In this document: positions 1-8,656 of the stretch, one piece after another
Layout of the letters: every line of letters starts with the position of its first letter
Numbering within the stretch: the stretch's first letter is position 1
Origin: Bradyrhizobium sp. Ce-3
GTDB lineage: Bacteria; Pseudomonadota; Alphaproteobacteria; Rhizobiales; Xanthobacteraceae
Assembly: GCF_022835695.1 (NCBI RefSeq)
Contig: NZ_BQUV01000014.1
Span: 48,647 to 112,646 of the forward strand
Length of the DNA stretch: 64,000 nucleotides
Direction of reading: 5' to 3'
Program-made: the position numbers and the translations under genes
Notes under the pieces: generated by a model
Seen by the model: only the letters and a program-made list of their open reading frames with translations
What the model was told of the DNA's origin: nothing
Database searches by the model: none

Positions 1-1135
1 GAAGCACATTACCTGCATCGAAGATCTGCGCCAGCTGCACAAGCGCAGGGTGCCGAAGGCGTTTTTCGACTATGCGGACCGCGGCTCCTACACCGAGGAC
101 ACGCTGCGCGCCAACTCCGAGGACCTGCAGCAGATCAAGTTCCGCCAGCGCATCCTGGTCGATGTGTCCAAGCGCAGCCTGGCGACCACGATCCTCGGTG
201 AGCCCTCGGCGATGCCGCTGATCCTGGCGCCGGTAGGCCTGCTCGGCATGCAGCATGGCGACGGCGAGATCCATGCCTGCCGCGCGGCGCAGGCGGCCGG
301 CATCCCGTTCACCCAGAGCACGATGTCGATCTGCTCGATCGAGGACATCGCGGCGGCCGTCGACAAGCCGTTCTGGTTCCAGCTCTACGTCATGAAGGAC
401 CGCGGCTTCATCAAGTCGCTGATCGAGCGCGCGATCGCGGCGAAGTGCTCGGCGCTGGTGCTGACCGTCGACCTGCAGGTGATCGGGCAGCGCCACCAGG
501 ACATCAAGAACGGCATGACGGTGCCGCCGGAATGGTCGCTGTCGAAGCTGATCGACTTCGCGACCAAGCCGTCCTGGGTGTCGGGCGTGCTGCGCGGCAA
601 GCGCCGCACCTTCGGCAACATCGCCGGCCACGTCAAAGGCATGGACGACATCGTCAAGCTGTCGGAATGGACGGCGTCGCAGTTCGACACCACGCTGAAC
701 TGGAAGGACATCGACTGGATCCGCTCGATCTGGCCGGGCAAGCTGATCCTCAAGGGCATCCTCGACGTCGAGGACGCCGAGCTTGCCGCCAAGAGCGGCG
801 CGCAGGCGATCGTGGTGTCCAACCATGGCGGCCGCCAGCTCGACGGCGCACCGTCCTCGATCGAGGTGCTGCCGGAGATCGTCGACGAGGTCGGCTCACA
901 GCTCGAGATCATGTTCGACGGCGGCATCCGCACCGGCATGGACGTGATGCGCGCGCTGGCGCTCGGCGCCAAGTCCTGCATGATCGGCCGCGCCTATGCC
1001 TACGGCTTGGGTGCCGGCGGCCAGGCCGGCGTCGCCAAGGCGCTCGACATCCTCGGCAAGGAGCTCACCACCACGATGGGGCTGTGCGGCGTCAACACCA
1101 TCGCCGAGATCGACGACAAGGTGCTGGCGATTTAG
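1..1135 (+). CDS. lldD: L-lactate dehydrogenase / FMN-dependent alpha-hydroxy-acid oxidase (5' partial)
   Basis: Flavin-dependent oxidation of L-lactate (or a related 2-hydroxy acid) to the 2-keto acid, feeding electrons to the respiratory chain. The frame is open from the first base. Base 1 is a G followed by codons K-H-I-T-C-I-E-D, so the window appears to cut the ATG after its second base and only the start codon is missing. Complete length would be about 378 residues, normal for the family. The FMN/substrate signature SNHGGRQLDG lies near residues 274-283, with the catalytic His near 276, and a flavin phosphate-binding region (FDGGIRTG) follows. Substrate is inferred from family similarity; other 2-hydroxy acids are possible. 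Confidence 0.9.
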   Translation, partial: KHITCIEDLRQLHKRRVPKAFFDYADRGSYTEDTLRANSEDLQQIKFRQRILVDVSKRSLATTILGEPSAMPLILAPVGLLGMQHGDGEIHACRAAQAAGIPFTQSTMSICSIEDIAAAVDKPFWFQLYVMKDRGFIKSLIERAIAAKCSALVLTVDLQVIGQRHQDIKNGMTVPPEWSLSKLIDFATKPSWVSGVLRGKRRTFGNIAGHVKGMDDIVKLSEWTASQFDTTLNWKDIDWIRSIWPGKLILKGILDVEDAELAAKSGAQAIVVSNHGGRQLDGAPSSIEVLPEIVDEVGSQLEIMFDGGIRTGMDVMRALALGAKSCMIGRAYAYGLGAGGQAGVAKALDILGKELTTTMGLCGVNTIAEIDDKVLAI

Positions 1136-1152
1136 GGGCTGGCGACACGGCC

Positions 1153-1238
1153 GTAGCCCGGATGAAGCGAAGCGCAATCCGGGTCTTTCTTTCATGGATA
1201 GATTTGCCCCGGATTGCGCTGGGCTCCATCCGGGCTAC
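1153..1238. repeat. REP-like inverted repeat, family 1 copy a
   Basis: Long imperfect inverted repeat whose arms start GTAGCCCGGATGAAGCGAAG and end TCCATCCGGGCTAC. A second copy of the same family lies at 2083-2165. The arms can fold into one long hairpin. It sits between the convergent ends of lldD and the exported protein gene and may act as a bidirectional terminator. Confidence 0.85.
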
Positions 1239-1257
1239 GCACTATCCCGCCCACAAG

Positions 1258-1285
1258 CGTCGTCCCGGCGGAGGCCGGGACGACG
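1258..1285. repeat. Short palindrome, family 2 (GTCGTCCCGG type)
   Basis: Perfect 12-bp arms CGTCGTCCCGGC / GCCGGGACGACG around a four-base loop. The same core recurs at 37361-37494 and, truncated, at 63877-63901. Confidence 0.8.
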
Positions 1286-1309
1286 TGTTGAGAGAGCCTC
1301 GCTTAGGTC

Positions 1310-1918
1310 TCACATCGGCGGCGCGATGCCGTCGCGGCCGACATTGACGCGATTGGCTTCGAGCGTGCCGTCGTCCTTCTTCACCGCGCCGAAGATGATG
1401 ATCTTGGCGCCGGGCTTCAGCTCGGACTTGTCGCCGGAGACGAAGGTGACGACCGGGGTTCCCGGAGGCACCACGACTTTCTTCTCGCCGTCCTTGTATT
1501 TCACCGTGATGTTCTGGCCGTCGGTGCCCTTCACGGTCTCGGCGACGGTGGCATTGGTCATGGTCGAGTTGGCGCGGAGGTCCCAGGGACGAAAGCCTTC
1601 GGCGGCGCCGCGCTGGTTTTCCGGGAAGATGTGCACCGCGATCGCCTTTTGCGTTCCGTCAGGCTCGGGCATCGCGGTGACGCCGATATAGGAACCGGAC
1701 TTGATCTCCGACAGATCAGTCTTGGCGACGCCGAACACCGCGACGTTGTCGGTGGTCCGCACCTTCATGTCGGCGCCGTCGCGCGACTTGATCGACAGCA
1801 TCGCGCCGTCGACGGCCTCGATGGTGCCGCGAATGCGCACCGTCGGAGGCTGTTGCGCGGATGCGGCCGAGGTGAATGCAGCGAGAAGCAATGCAGCGAA
1901 GAGCGGCGATTTCGGCAT
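1310..1918 (-). CDS. Exported DUF5666-like protein (paralogue 1)
   Basis: A 202-residue secreted protein of unknown function. The start at 1918 is chosen because a GAGGGA ribosome site precedes it and a clean signal peptide follows (MPKSPLFAALLLAAFTSAASA, cleavage after ASA near residue 21). The mature part begins with a short beta-rich unit (RIRGTIEAVDGAMLSIKSRD) resembling DUF5666/OB-like repeats, then a basic, Lys/Asp-rich region. It is clearly paralogous along its length to the gene at 2176-2802: both share a PENxRGxxEG segment, SxMTNATVA and a C-terminus VGRDGxxPPM. Role not known; probably periplasmic. Confidence 0.8.
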   Translation of the reverse strand: MPKSPLFAALLLAAFTSAASAQQPPTVRIRGTIEAVDGAMLSIKSRDGADMKVRTTDNVAVFGVAKTDLSEIKSGSYIGVTAMPEPDGTQKAIAVHIFPENQRGAAEGFRPWDLRANSTMTNATVAETVKGTDGQNITVKYKDGEKKVVVPPGTPVVTFVSGDKSELKPGAKIIIFGAVKKDDGTLEANRVNVGRDGIAPPM

Positions 1919-2082
1919 AGTGTGTCCCTCATTGGGTTTGGCTGGCGAATCAGGGAACACCGGGGAGTTGAAGGTATTCCGTGCGGCTACCTCCCCTTCG
2001 CAGGAGAGGTGACGCGCACAACTACGGACCGGATGAGGGTGCCGTTACAGCAGTAACGGACAGGTGATGTTGCGCAGCAGCC

Positions 2083-2165
2083 GTAGCCCGGATGGAGCGA
2101 AGCGCAATCCGGGGACCGTCTCCCTGGAAAGATTCCCGGATTTCGCTTCGCTCCATCCGGGCTAC
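2083..2165. repeat. REP-like inverted repeat, family 1 copy b
   Basis: Second copy of the element at 1153-1238; arms begin GTAGCCCGGATGGAGCGAAG and end with its near reverse complement. It lies 10 bp beyond the stop of the second DUF5666-like gene, so both paralogues carry one copy of this repeat downstream. Confidence 0.85.
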
Positions 2166-2175
2166 TAACCGCGCG

Positions 2176-2802
2176 TCACATCGGCGGCGTGAGGCCATCG
2201 CGGCCGACACTGACGCGGTCGGTCTCGAACGAGCCGTCGGGCAGCTTCTTCATGAAGGCGATGACCTTGGCGCCGGCCTTCAGATCCGCCTTGTCGCCAG
2301 GAACATAGGTCACGACAGGCGTGTCGGGCGTGACCAGCACCGTCTTCTCGCCATCCTTGTACTTGACCTGCAAGGTATGCCCATCATTGCTGACGACGGA
2401 TTGCGCGACGGTGGCATTGGTCATGCTGCTGTTCGGCTTCAGATCGTAGGGACGCGAGCCCTCGCCGGTGCCGCGCATGTTTTCCGGGAACACGTGCACC
2501 TCGACCGCCTTCGGCACGCCATCGGGGCCGGGCACCGTGGTCGTGCCGATGAAGGAACCGACCTTGATGTCGGACAGCGCGATCTTGGTGAGGCCGAGCA
2601 CCACCATATTCGCCGCCATGTGCAGCTTGACGTCCTCACCGCCGCGCGACTTCACCGCCAGCATATCGCCATCGACGCTCTCGACGGTTCCACGCACGCG
2701 CGTCGGCGTCGGCGGTTGCTGTGCAAGCGCATAGAGCGTTGATGCCGTCACCATCGCAAGCGCAATGAACGGACGAACGAGATGGGTACGGCGGGCAGGC
2801 AT
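2176..2802 (-). CDS. Exported DUF5666-like protein (paralogue 2)
   Basis: A 208-residue secreted protein, sister of the gene at 1310-1918. I place the start at 2802 (MPARRTHLVRPF), with a basic n-region, a hydrophobic stretch and an ALAQQPP cleavage region near residues 27-30; the open frame continues upstream but loses family similarity. The mature protein repeats the paralogue's plan: RVRGTVESVDGDMLAVKSRG near residue 37, an EVHVFPENMRG segment, SSMTNATVAQ, and a VGRDGLTPPM end. Function unknown; periplasmic location inferred. It follows aroE on the same strand after a 68-bp gap. Confidence 0.8.
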   Translation of the reverse strand: MPARRTHLVRPFIALAMVTASTLYALAQQPPTPTRVRGTVESVDGDMLAVKSRGGEDVKLHMAANMVVLGLTKIALSDIKVGSFIGTTTVPGPDGVPKAVEVHVFPENMRGTGEGSRPYDLKPNSSMTNATVAQSVVSNDGHTLQVKYKDGEKTVLVTPDTPVVTYVPGDKADLKAGAKVIAFMKKLPDGSFETDRVSVGRDGLTPPM

Positions 2803-2870
2803 GGTTGATCTCCGGGGGGAACGCGGGGGGACTAACACGAGACCCCGCCCCGAAGACGCTATTCCAGGCC

Positions 2871-3713
2871 TCAAGTCTTTGTGAGATCGGCTTCGACGAT
2901 CGCGCGCAATTCCGGCGTGACTTGCGGGCGCTGGCCGAACCACAATTCAAAACCGCGCACCGCCTGGTGTAGCAGCATGCCGAGCCCGTCGGCGGTCTTC
3001 AGCCCGCGGGCCGCCGCCGCGGCAAGCAACGGCGTCACCAGCGGCACATAGACAATATCGGACACGACCGCGCCCTGCGGCAACAACCCGACATCGGTCT
3101 CGAGCGCGGGCTGGCCATGCTGGCCGAGCGACGTGGCGTTCACCAGCAGCCCTGCGCGCGGCAGCAGCTCGCCGACCGTGTCCCACGTCGCGGGATGAAC
3201 GCGTGCGCCGAATTGGTCGGCCAGCGCACGGGCTCGGTCGATGGTGCGGTTGACCACATGCACGCGCGCAATCCCGCGCTCGATCAGGCCGAACACCACC
3301 GCGCGTGACGCGCCGCCGGCCCCTAGCACCAGCGCGTCCTCGGTCTTGTCCCAGCCGGGCGCGCAGGCGTCGAGATTGTTGATGAAGCCTTCGACATCGG
3401 TGTTGGTCGAGCGCAGCTCGCCATCGGCGAACCACAGCGTGTTGGCGGCGCCGACCGCGCGGGCGCGCTCATCCGGCGCCGACAGCGCCAGTGCCTGCTC
3501 CTTGTGCGGGCGGGTGACGTTGGCGCCGACGAAGCCGCGCAGCGACAGACGGAACAGGAAATCCTTGAAATCCTCAGGCGGCACCGCCTCGATCACATAG
3601 CCGCCCTCGATGCTGAGCGTGCGCAGCCAGTAACGATGGATAAGCGGCGAGCGGGAATGCGCCGCCGGCCAGCCGATCAGGCACGCGGCGCGGGTTTTGG
3701 AGGACGATGTCAT
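2871..3713 (-). CDS. aroE: Shikimate dehydrogenase (NADP+)
   Basis: Reduces 3-dehydroshikimate to shikimate in the common aromatic amino-acid pathway, in the cytosol. Start at 3713 (MTSSSKTRAACLIGWP) gives 280 residues, the usual length; an upstream extension to 3773 is open but not conserved in character. Seen: the shikimate-binding SRSPL (20-24), NVTRPHKE with catalytic Lys 71, NTD with Asp 106, the Rossmann loop GAGGASRA (131-138), and the NRT motif (155-157) that marks NADP preference in AroE. A DUF1275 gene lies 31 bp upstream on the same strand, probably cotranscribed. Confidence 0.95.
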   Translation of the reverse strand: MTSSSKTRAACLIGWPAAHSRSPLIHRYWLRTLSIEGGYVIEAVPPEDFKDFLFRLSLRGFVGANVTRPHKEQALALSAPDERARAVGAANTLWFADGELRSTNTDVEGFINNLDACAPGWDKTEDALVLGAGGASRAVVFGLIERGIARVHVVNRTIDRARALADQFGARVHPATWDTVGELLPRAGLLVNATSLGQHGQPALETDVGLLPQGAVVSDIVYVPLVTPLLAAAAARGLKTADGLGMLLHQAVRGFELWFGQRPQVTPELRAIVEADLTKT

Positions 3714-3744
3714 GGCCGTGACATCGGCCAAGGCAGCCGCGCTG

Positions 3745-4386
3745 TCAATCCATCCGCTTCGCGGTTGCGGCAACCAGCGCGCTCAGGGCAAACGCGGTGG
3801 CCGCGGCAAACCAGATCGCGGCGAGGTTGATCCAGCGGTAGGCCGATGCGCCGGCGAGCGCGCCCGCGACCAGCGCGGCCCAGAGCAGCAGGTTGGGCAG
3901 CCAGGCCCAGGGCGCACCGCCGGTCAGCGCGGCGGCGATCAATTGCCCCGCCTTGACCAGCGCTCCGGTGACATAGGTCAGGCCAAGTCCGGCCCCGCCT
4001 TCGAGCTGGAACACGGCGTTTTCGAGCCCCATCGCCAGCACGATGGCGGCGACCGCGGCATTCGGCAGGCCATACGCATAAGCCAGTGCCGCGGATGTCA
4101 GCAGCAGCGCCTCGACGAGCAGGATCAGGGGCTGGCGATGCGCGATCCGGCTGAGCACGACCAGGCTGCCGGCCGCGGCACCGGCGACGAACAGCGCGAT
4201 CAGCTCCAGCGCCTCCATGGCGTGCTGCCAATGCCCTTCAGCGAGCGTCACCCCGAGCCGCGTCGAGTTGCCGCTCATGAAGGACACGAACAGCCCGCCC
4301 AGATGCAGATAGCCGATGCCGTCGACATAGCCGGCCAGCGCGCTGAGCGCGCAGGCCAGCGCCAGGTTACGGCGGGATTCAAGCAT
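3745..4386 (-). CDS. DUF1275 (YoaK-like) inner-membrane protein
   Basis: A 213-residue, strongly hydrophobic protein with about six membrane helices. The N-terminal region carries the family hallmarks: AGYVDGIGYLHLGGLFVSFM followed by SGNSTRLGV (residues 18-46), matching the DUF1275/YoaK family. No transported substrate is established for the family. It ends 31 bp before aroE on the same strand, so the two probably share a transcript, although the functional link is not obvious. Confidence 0.88.
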   Translation of the reverse strand: MLESRRNLALACALSALAGYVDGIGYLHLGGLFVSFMSGNSTRLGVTLAEGHWQHAMEALELIALFVAGAAAGSLVVLSRIAHRQPLILLVEALLLTSAALAYAYGLPNAAVAAIVLAMGLENAVFQLEGGAGLGLTYVTGALVKAGQLIAAALTGGAPWAWLPNLLLWAALVAGALAGASAYRWINLAAIWFAAATAFALSALVAATAKRMD

Positions 4387-4482
4387 GGTGTCCGTGCGCC
4401 CCTTAAGGGACGCAAGCTAGCCGCCGCCGGCCATCCTGCCAACGATCACACCCCTCGGAGGGACGTGATCGCAGCGCTGGCA

Positions 4483-6531
4483 TCACGCCGCGTCGCGATG
4501 CGCGGCGATGATCTGGTCGGCGGCGCGGCCCGTCACTTCGGCCATGCGGTCGAACTGGCGGGTGAAGGTGCCGGCGCCGGCGGTGGCCGAGCGCAGCTCG
4601 ACGATCAGATCGCCGATCTCGGATTCCGGCATCGTGGCGCGGACACAGTCCCAGCCGCTCCAGCCCTCGCGGGTGTCGAAGCCGAGGATCTGGCCGCGGC
4701 GCGCCGACAGGATCGCGTTGACCTTGGCGGTCGCCTCGGTCGGACAGACGATCTCGACCATGTGGATCGGCTCCAGCAGCACCGGCTGGCACTGCGGCAG
4801 CGCCTCGCTGACGCCGGCCCGCGCCGCGGTGCGGAACGCAAGGTCAGAGGAATCGACGCTGTGATAGGAGCCGTCGGTCAGCGTGACGTCGACATCAATC
4901 ACGGGGAAGCCGAGCGGCCCGCGGACCAGCGCATCGACGACCCCCTCCTCGACCGCGCCGATATAGTTGCGTGGTACCGCGCCGCCGACCACCTTCTCGT
5001 GGAATTCGAAGCCGCTTCCGCGCGGCTTCGGCTTGATGTCGAGCACGACGTCGCCGAACTGACCGTGGCCGCCGGATTGCTTCTTGTGCCGGCCGCGCTG
5101 GGTGACCGCCTTGCGGATGGTCTCCTGATAGCCGATCGCCGGCGGATGCGATTTGACGTTGACGCCGTAGCGGTCCTTCAGCCGCTCCTGGGCGACGCGC
5201 AGATGCATCTCGCCCTGCCCCCACAGCACGGTGTCGTGGGTGCGCGGATTCTGGATCATGGTCAGCGAGGGATCCTCCTCGTTCAGGCGCAGCAGCGCCT
5301 GGCCGAGCTTGACGTCATCCTTGCGGTCGGTCGCCGCAATCGAGATCGACAGCACCGCCGCGGCAGGCTCGACCTTGACCAGCGAGGCCGGGGCGGTCTT
5401 GCCGCTCGAGACCGTATCGCCGGTCTTGATCGCGTCGAGCTTGCCGAGCGCGACCGCGTCGCCGGCTTCCGCCTGCGGCCGCTTGCTGTCATGCGTGCCC
5501 GACACCGCGAGGATGCCGGAGACGCGTCCGCTTTCGCCGCTTGAGGATTGCAGCGTCGCGCCGTCGTCGAGCCGGCCTGCGAGCATGCGCGCCAGCGACA
5601 GCTTGCCGCCGTGCTGCAGATGCACGGTCTTGAACACATAGGCCAGTGCATCCTTCTGGTCCTTGATGCCAAGCCGCTTCGCGGTATCCGCGACGCCGGG
5701 CGCCTCGTGGCGCAGCGCCTTCATCAGGCGGAGCACGCCGTTCTCGCGGCTCGCAGCCCCGAGCAGCACCGGACAGATCAGCCCTTCGCGCAGTTCGCGG
5801 GCGAGATCGTCGAACACCGCATCGCGCGGCGGCTGGATATCCTCCAGCAACTGCTCCATCAGCGCATCGTCGTGGTCGGCGAGCTTTTCCAGCATCGAGA
5901 AGCGCGCTTCCTTCTCGCGGTCGAGATTGCCACCCTCCAGCGCCATCACCTCCGACGGCTTGTGCTCGCGATAGACGAAGGCGCGCTCCAGCGCGAGATC
6001 GACAAAGCCCTCGATCAGATCGCCGTTCCAGATCGGGATCTGGCGCAGCACCAGCGGCACGCGCGACGCCGGCTGCAGCGTCGCAAGCGTCTCGCGGACC
6101 CGCTTGTTGGCGCGGTCGATCTTGTTCAGGAACAGAAAACGGGGAATTCCGAGCTCCTCGAGCTCGCGCAGGATGATCTGCAGCTGCGGCAGCTTCTTCT
6201 CATCGGCTTCGCACACCACGACCGCGGCATCGACCGCCGGCAACGCGGCACGCATGTCGTGCGCGAATTCGATCGAGCCGGGGCAATCGATGAAGGTGTA
6301 GCTGTCCCCCATAAAGGTGGTGGCGGCGGCGGTCAGGCCTACGCCCATCTTGTGTTGACGCGCCTCGGGGCTGGCATCGCCGATGGAGGTTCCGGCATCG
6401 ACGCTGCCGGCTGTCTTGATGGCGCCAGTTCGCGCCATGATCGCTTCCAGAAGTGTGGTTTTACCGCTTTGGAAAGGGCCCACCAATGCGATGCACCGTG
6501 GACCTCGGGGACTTCTGACGTCTTGTCCCAT
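4483..6531 (-). CDS. Elongation factor G-like GTPase (EF-G paralogue)
   Basis: A 682-residue translational GTPase with EF-G domain order. The start at 6531 (MGQDVRSPRG) is supported by a GAGGAGG site 6 bp upstream; the frame extends further 5' without homology. Seen: P-loop GPFQSGKT (18-25), G3 DCPGS (82-86), G4 NKID (136-139), and C-terminal domains IV/V, including HSVDSSDLAFRTAARAG and SARRGQILGF. It differs from housekeeping EF-G: the switch I consensus RGITI is not recognisable, and the DTPGH histidine that helps GTP hydrolysis is Ser. This fits the EF-G2/FusA2-like paralogues rather than the canonical factor, which usually sits beside tufA and rpsG. Exact role unknown. Confidence 0.88.
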   Translation of the reverse strand: MGQDVRSPRGPRCIALVGPFQSGKTTLLEAIMARTGAIKTAGSVDAGTSIGDASPEARQHKMGVGLTAAATTFMGDSYTFIDCPGSIEFAHDMRAALPAVDAAVVVCEADEKKLPQLQIILRELEELGIPRFLFLNKIDRANKRVRETLATLQPASRVPLVLRQIPIWNGDLIEGFVDLALERAFVYREHKPSEVMALEGGNLDREKEARFSMLEKLADHDDALMEQLLEDIQPPRDAVFDDLARELREGLICPVLLGAASRENGVLRLMKALRHEAPGVADTAKRLGIKDQKDALAYVFKTVHLQHGGKLSLARMLAGRLDDGATLQSSSGESGRVSGILAVSGTHDSKRPQAEAGDAVALGKLDAIKTGDTVSSGKTAPASLVKVEPAAAVLSISIAATDRKDDVKLGQALLRLNEEDPSLTMIQNPRTHDTVLWGQGEMHLRVAQERLKDRYGVNVKSHPPAIGYQETIRKAVTQRGRHKKQSGGHGQFGDVVLDIKPKPRGSGFEFHEKVVGGAVPRNYIGAVEEGVVDALVRGPLGFPVIDVDVTLTDGSYHSVDSSDLAFRTAARAGVSEALPQCQPVLLEPIHMVEIVCPTEATAKVNAILSARRGQILGFDTREGWSGWDCVRATMPESEIGDLIVELRSATAGAGTFTRQFDRMAEVTGRAADQIIAAHRDAA

Positions 6532-6691
6532 TGCCGCCTCCTCGTTTTGGAGCTCGGCCCATGATTGGGTCGGCGACCGTTTATGCTCTGCCTGCGTTTC
6601 ACATTTGGCAAGCGGGAAAACGTCGCTGCGGTGCGGCGTCGCGGATGTTTGCAAGTCCCGAGCCATCGTCCGGACGATTGCGTCCGCTGCG

Positions 6692-7606
6692 TCAGTTCCT
6701 CGGCGCAGGTCCCGAAGCAATCTCGCGCCAGCGCGTCGCAAGGTCGAGCAGGTGCTGCACGGCGGGCGAAACATCTTCGTCGCGCCACGCGATCGTGAGC
6801 GGCGCCGTCACCGCCGGCGCGGCAAGCCGAACATACGCCACGCCGCGCCCGGTCTGCGCGCGCGCCGCGGCCTCCGGAAGGAGCGACACCCCGACGCCGG
6901 CGGCGATCAGGCCGATCGCGGTTTGCAGATGAAGCACTTCCTGCGCAGGCCGCGGCGTAAAACCGGCGGCCCGGCAGGCGGCAACGATCAGGCCGGTGAC
7001 CGAAGGCTCCGGCTGGGCCGGATACAGCACGAAGGCATCGTCGGATAATTCGGCGAGCGCGATCTCGCCGCGCCCAGCGAGGGGATGCGCGCGCGGCAGC
7101 GCCGCGACATAGGGCTCATCGAGGATCAGGCGCTGGGCGAGCCCCGCTTCGGCGAGCAGCGCGGGGCGCGCGAAGCCGACATCGATCCGGCGCCGCCGCA
7201 GCGCCTCGGCGATCTCGGCCGCCAGCATCTCGTCGAGCACGAGCTCGACATCGGGACAGGCGTCGCGATAGCTCCCGATGACATCGGGCAGGCCGGCAAA
7301 CATCGCCGAGCCGACGAATCCGATCGCGAGCTTGCCGGCCTGACCGCGACCGACGCGCCGCGTGTCGGCGACCGCGTTTTCGAAATTGGCAAGCAGCGCG
7401 CGAGCGCGCGTCAGAAACAGCTCGCCGGCCTCGGTGAGCCTGACCGGACGGCTATTCCGCTGCAGCAGCGTCACGCCGAGCTCGTCCTCGAGCTGACGGA
7501 TCTGCTGGCTCAGCGGCGGCTGCGCGATGTGCAGCCGCTCGGCGGCGCGGGTGAAATTCAATTCCTCGCCGAGCGCCACGAAATATCTGAGGTGTCGCAA
7601 TTCCAT
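6692..7606 (-). CDS. LysR-family transcriptional regulator
   Basis: A 304-residue regulator with an N-terminal winged HTH (residues 1-60: MELRHLRYFVALGEELNFTR, then AAERLHIAQPPLSQQIRQLE) and a C-terminal LysR substrate-binding domain. The start at 7606 is the conserved MELRHLRYF; upstream codons to 7642 are not conserved. It is divergent from the epoxide-hydrolase-like gene at 7730 across 123 bp that contain a dyad (7642-7666), the classic arrangement for a LysR protein controlling its neighbour. Effector unknown. Confidence 0.92.
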   Translation of the reverse strand: MELRHLRYFVALGEELNFTRAAERLHIAQPPLSQQIRQLEDELGVTLLQRNSRPVRLTEAGELFLTRARALLANFENAVADTRRVGRGQAGKLAIGFVGSAMFAGLPDVIGSYRDACPDVELVLDEMLAAEIAEALRRRRIDVGFARPALLAEAGLAQRLILDEPYVAALPRAHPLAGRGEIALAELSDDAFVLYPAQPEPSVTGLIVAACRAAGFTPRPAQEVLHLQTAIGLIAAGVGVSLLPEAAARAQTGRGVAYVRLAAPAVTAPLTIAWRDEDVSPAVQHLLDLATRWREIASGPAPRN

Positions 7607-7641
7607 GCAGCGATATAGCACGGCGGCCAGCGCCGCCAGCA

Positions 7642-7666
7642 ATACGCAATAGCTCTGCTAGCGTAT
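7642..7666. promoter_or_regulatory. Putative LysR operator dyad
   Basis: Inverted repeat ATACGC - 13 bp - GCGTAT in the divergent lysR/hydrolase intergenic region. Location and symmetry suit a LysR recognition site; assignment is inference. Confidence 0.4.
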
Positions 7667-7729
7667 CGAACGAGTATTGGACCGGACGCGCGAACATCGA
7701 CAGCCTGCGGCAAACCACAGGAGGTCGCC

Positions 7730-8656
7730 ATGACGGCGCTGGACAAGGCTTTCGCGGACGCAGCCGCGGCAGGCATCACGCAACAGAAGATCGATATCGG
7801 CGGCCTGTCCGTCAACGTGGCGCGGTTCGGCAAGGGGCCGCCGCTGCTGCTGCTCCATGGCTGGCCGGAGTTCTGGCTGGTGTGGCGCCCGCTGATGCTG
7901 CGCCTCGGCGACAGCTTTGAGCTGATCGCGCCCGACCTGCGCGGCTGCGGCGATACCGGCAAGCCGACGCCGCAGCCCGATGCATCCGCCACCGCGGAGC
8001 GCCATGCGCTGGACATGTTCGCGGTCATGGATGCGCTCGGCCATGACTGCTTCGGCGCGATCGGCGGCGATCTCGGCGCCTATGTCATGCAGGCGATGTC
8101 GCATCGCGAACCACGGCGGCTGCGAGGGACGCTCTATCTCTGCACGCCCTATCCGGGCCTTGGCCACCGCTACGGCCAGCCCGGCCACCTGATCGAGGTC
8201 TGGTATCAATACTTCCAGCAGCTGCCCTGGGCCGCCGAGCTGGTCGGCAGTTCGCGCGAGTCATGCCGGCTCTACTTCCGCCATTTCCTCGACCATTGGT
8301 CGGGCGACAATGCCGCCGTGTTCGATGACCTGCTGGAAGCTTATGTCGACAACTTCATGAAGCCCGGCAACATCCAGGGCGGCTTCGACTGGTATCTGTC
8401 ATCCGCGCCCAATCGCCGGCTCTGGCTGGAAGGCAGGCTGCCGCCGGCGCCGCGCATCGAGATCCCCTCACGTTTTCTCTGGGGCCGCCGCGATCCGCTG
8501 ATCGCGCCCGAATGGTCGGACAGGCTGGCGGACTACTGGCGCGAACCTTCGATCAGGTTCGTCGACACCGGGCATTATGTTCACGCCGAGGCGCCGCAGA
8601 TCGTTGCCGAAGAAGCCCGCGGCTTCTTCGGCAGATTGCAGGAGCGCGGGCGTTAG
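7730..8656 (+). CDS. Alpha/beta hydrolase, epoxide hydrolase-like
   Basis: A 308-residue cytosolic hydrolase. A perfect AGGAGG site lies 6 bp before the ATG. Seen: the oxyanion-loop signature HGWPEFW (43-49), typical of epoxide hydrolases and haloacetate dehalogenases; the elbow GGDLGA with nucleophilic Asp 114; WGRRDP as the acid region; and a late TGHYVH supplying the catalytic His. An Asp nucleophile means hydrolysis through an alkyl-enzyme ester (epoxide or haloalkane), not a serine esterase. Probably controlled by the divergent LysR gene. Its stop overlaps the convergent DUF992 gene by four bases. Confidence 0.85.
   Translation: MTALDKAFADAAAAGITQQKIDIGGLSVNVARFGKGPPLLLLHGWPEFWLVWRPLMLRLGDSFELIAPDLRGCGDTGKPTPQPDASATAERHALDMFAVMDALGHDCFGAIGGDLGAYVMQAMSHREPRRLRGTLYLCTPYPGLGHRYGQPGHLIEVWYQYFQQLPWAAELVGSSRESCRLYFRHFLDHWSGDNAAVFDDLLEAYVDNFMKPGNIQGGFDWYLSSAPNRRLWLEGRLPPAPRIEIPSRFLWGRRDPLIAPEWSDRLADYWREPSIRFVDTGHYVHAEAPQIVAEEARGFFGRLQERGR

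Noticed and set aside
3697-5544. Long open frame (615 codons) opposite the EF-G-like, DUF1275 and aroE genes
   Set aside because: Arg/Gln/Asp-rich composition with no domain; it mirrors real genes on the other strand, as commonly happens in high-GC DNA.
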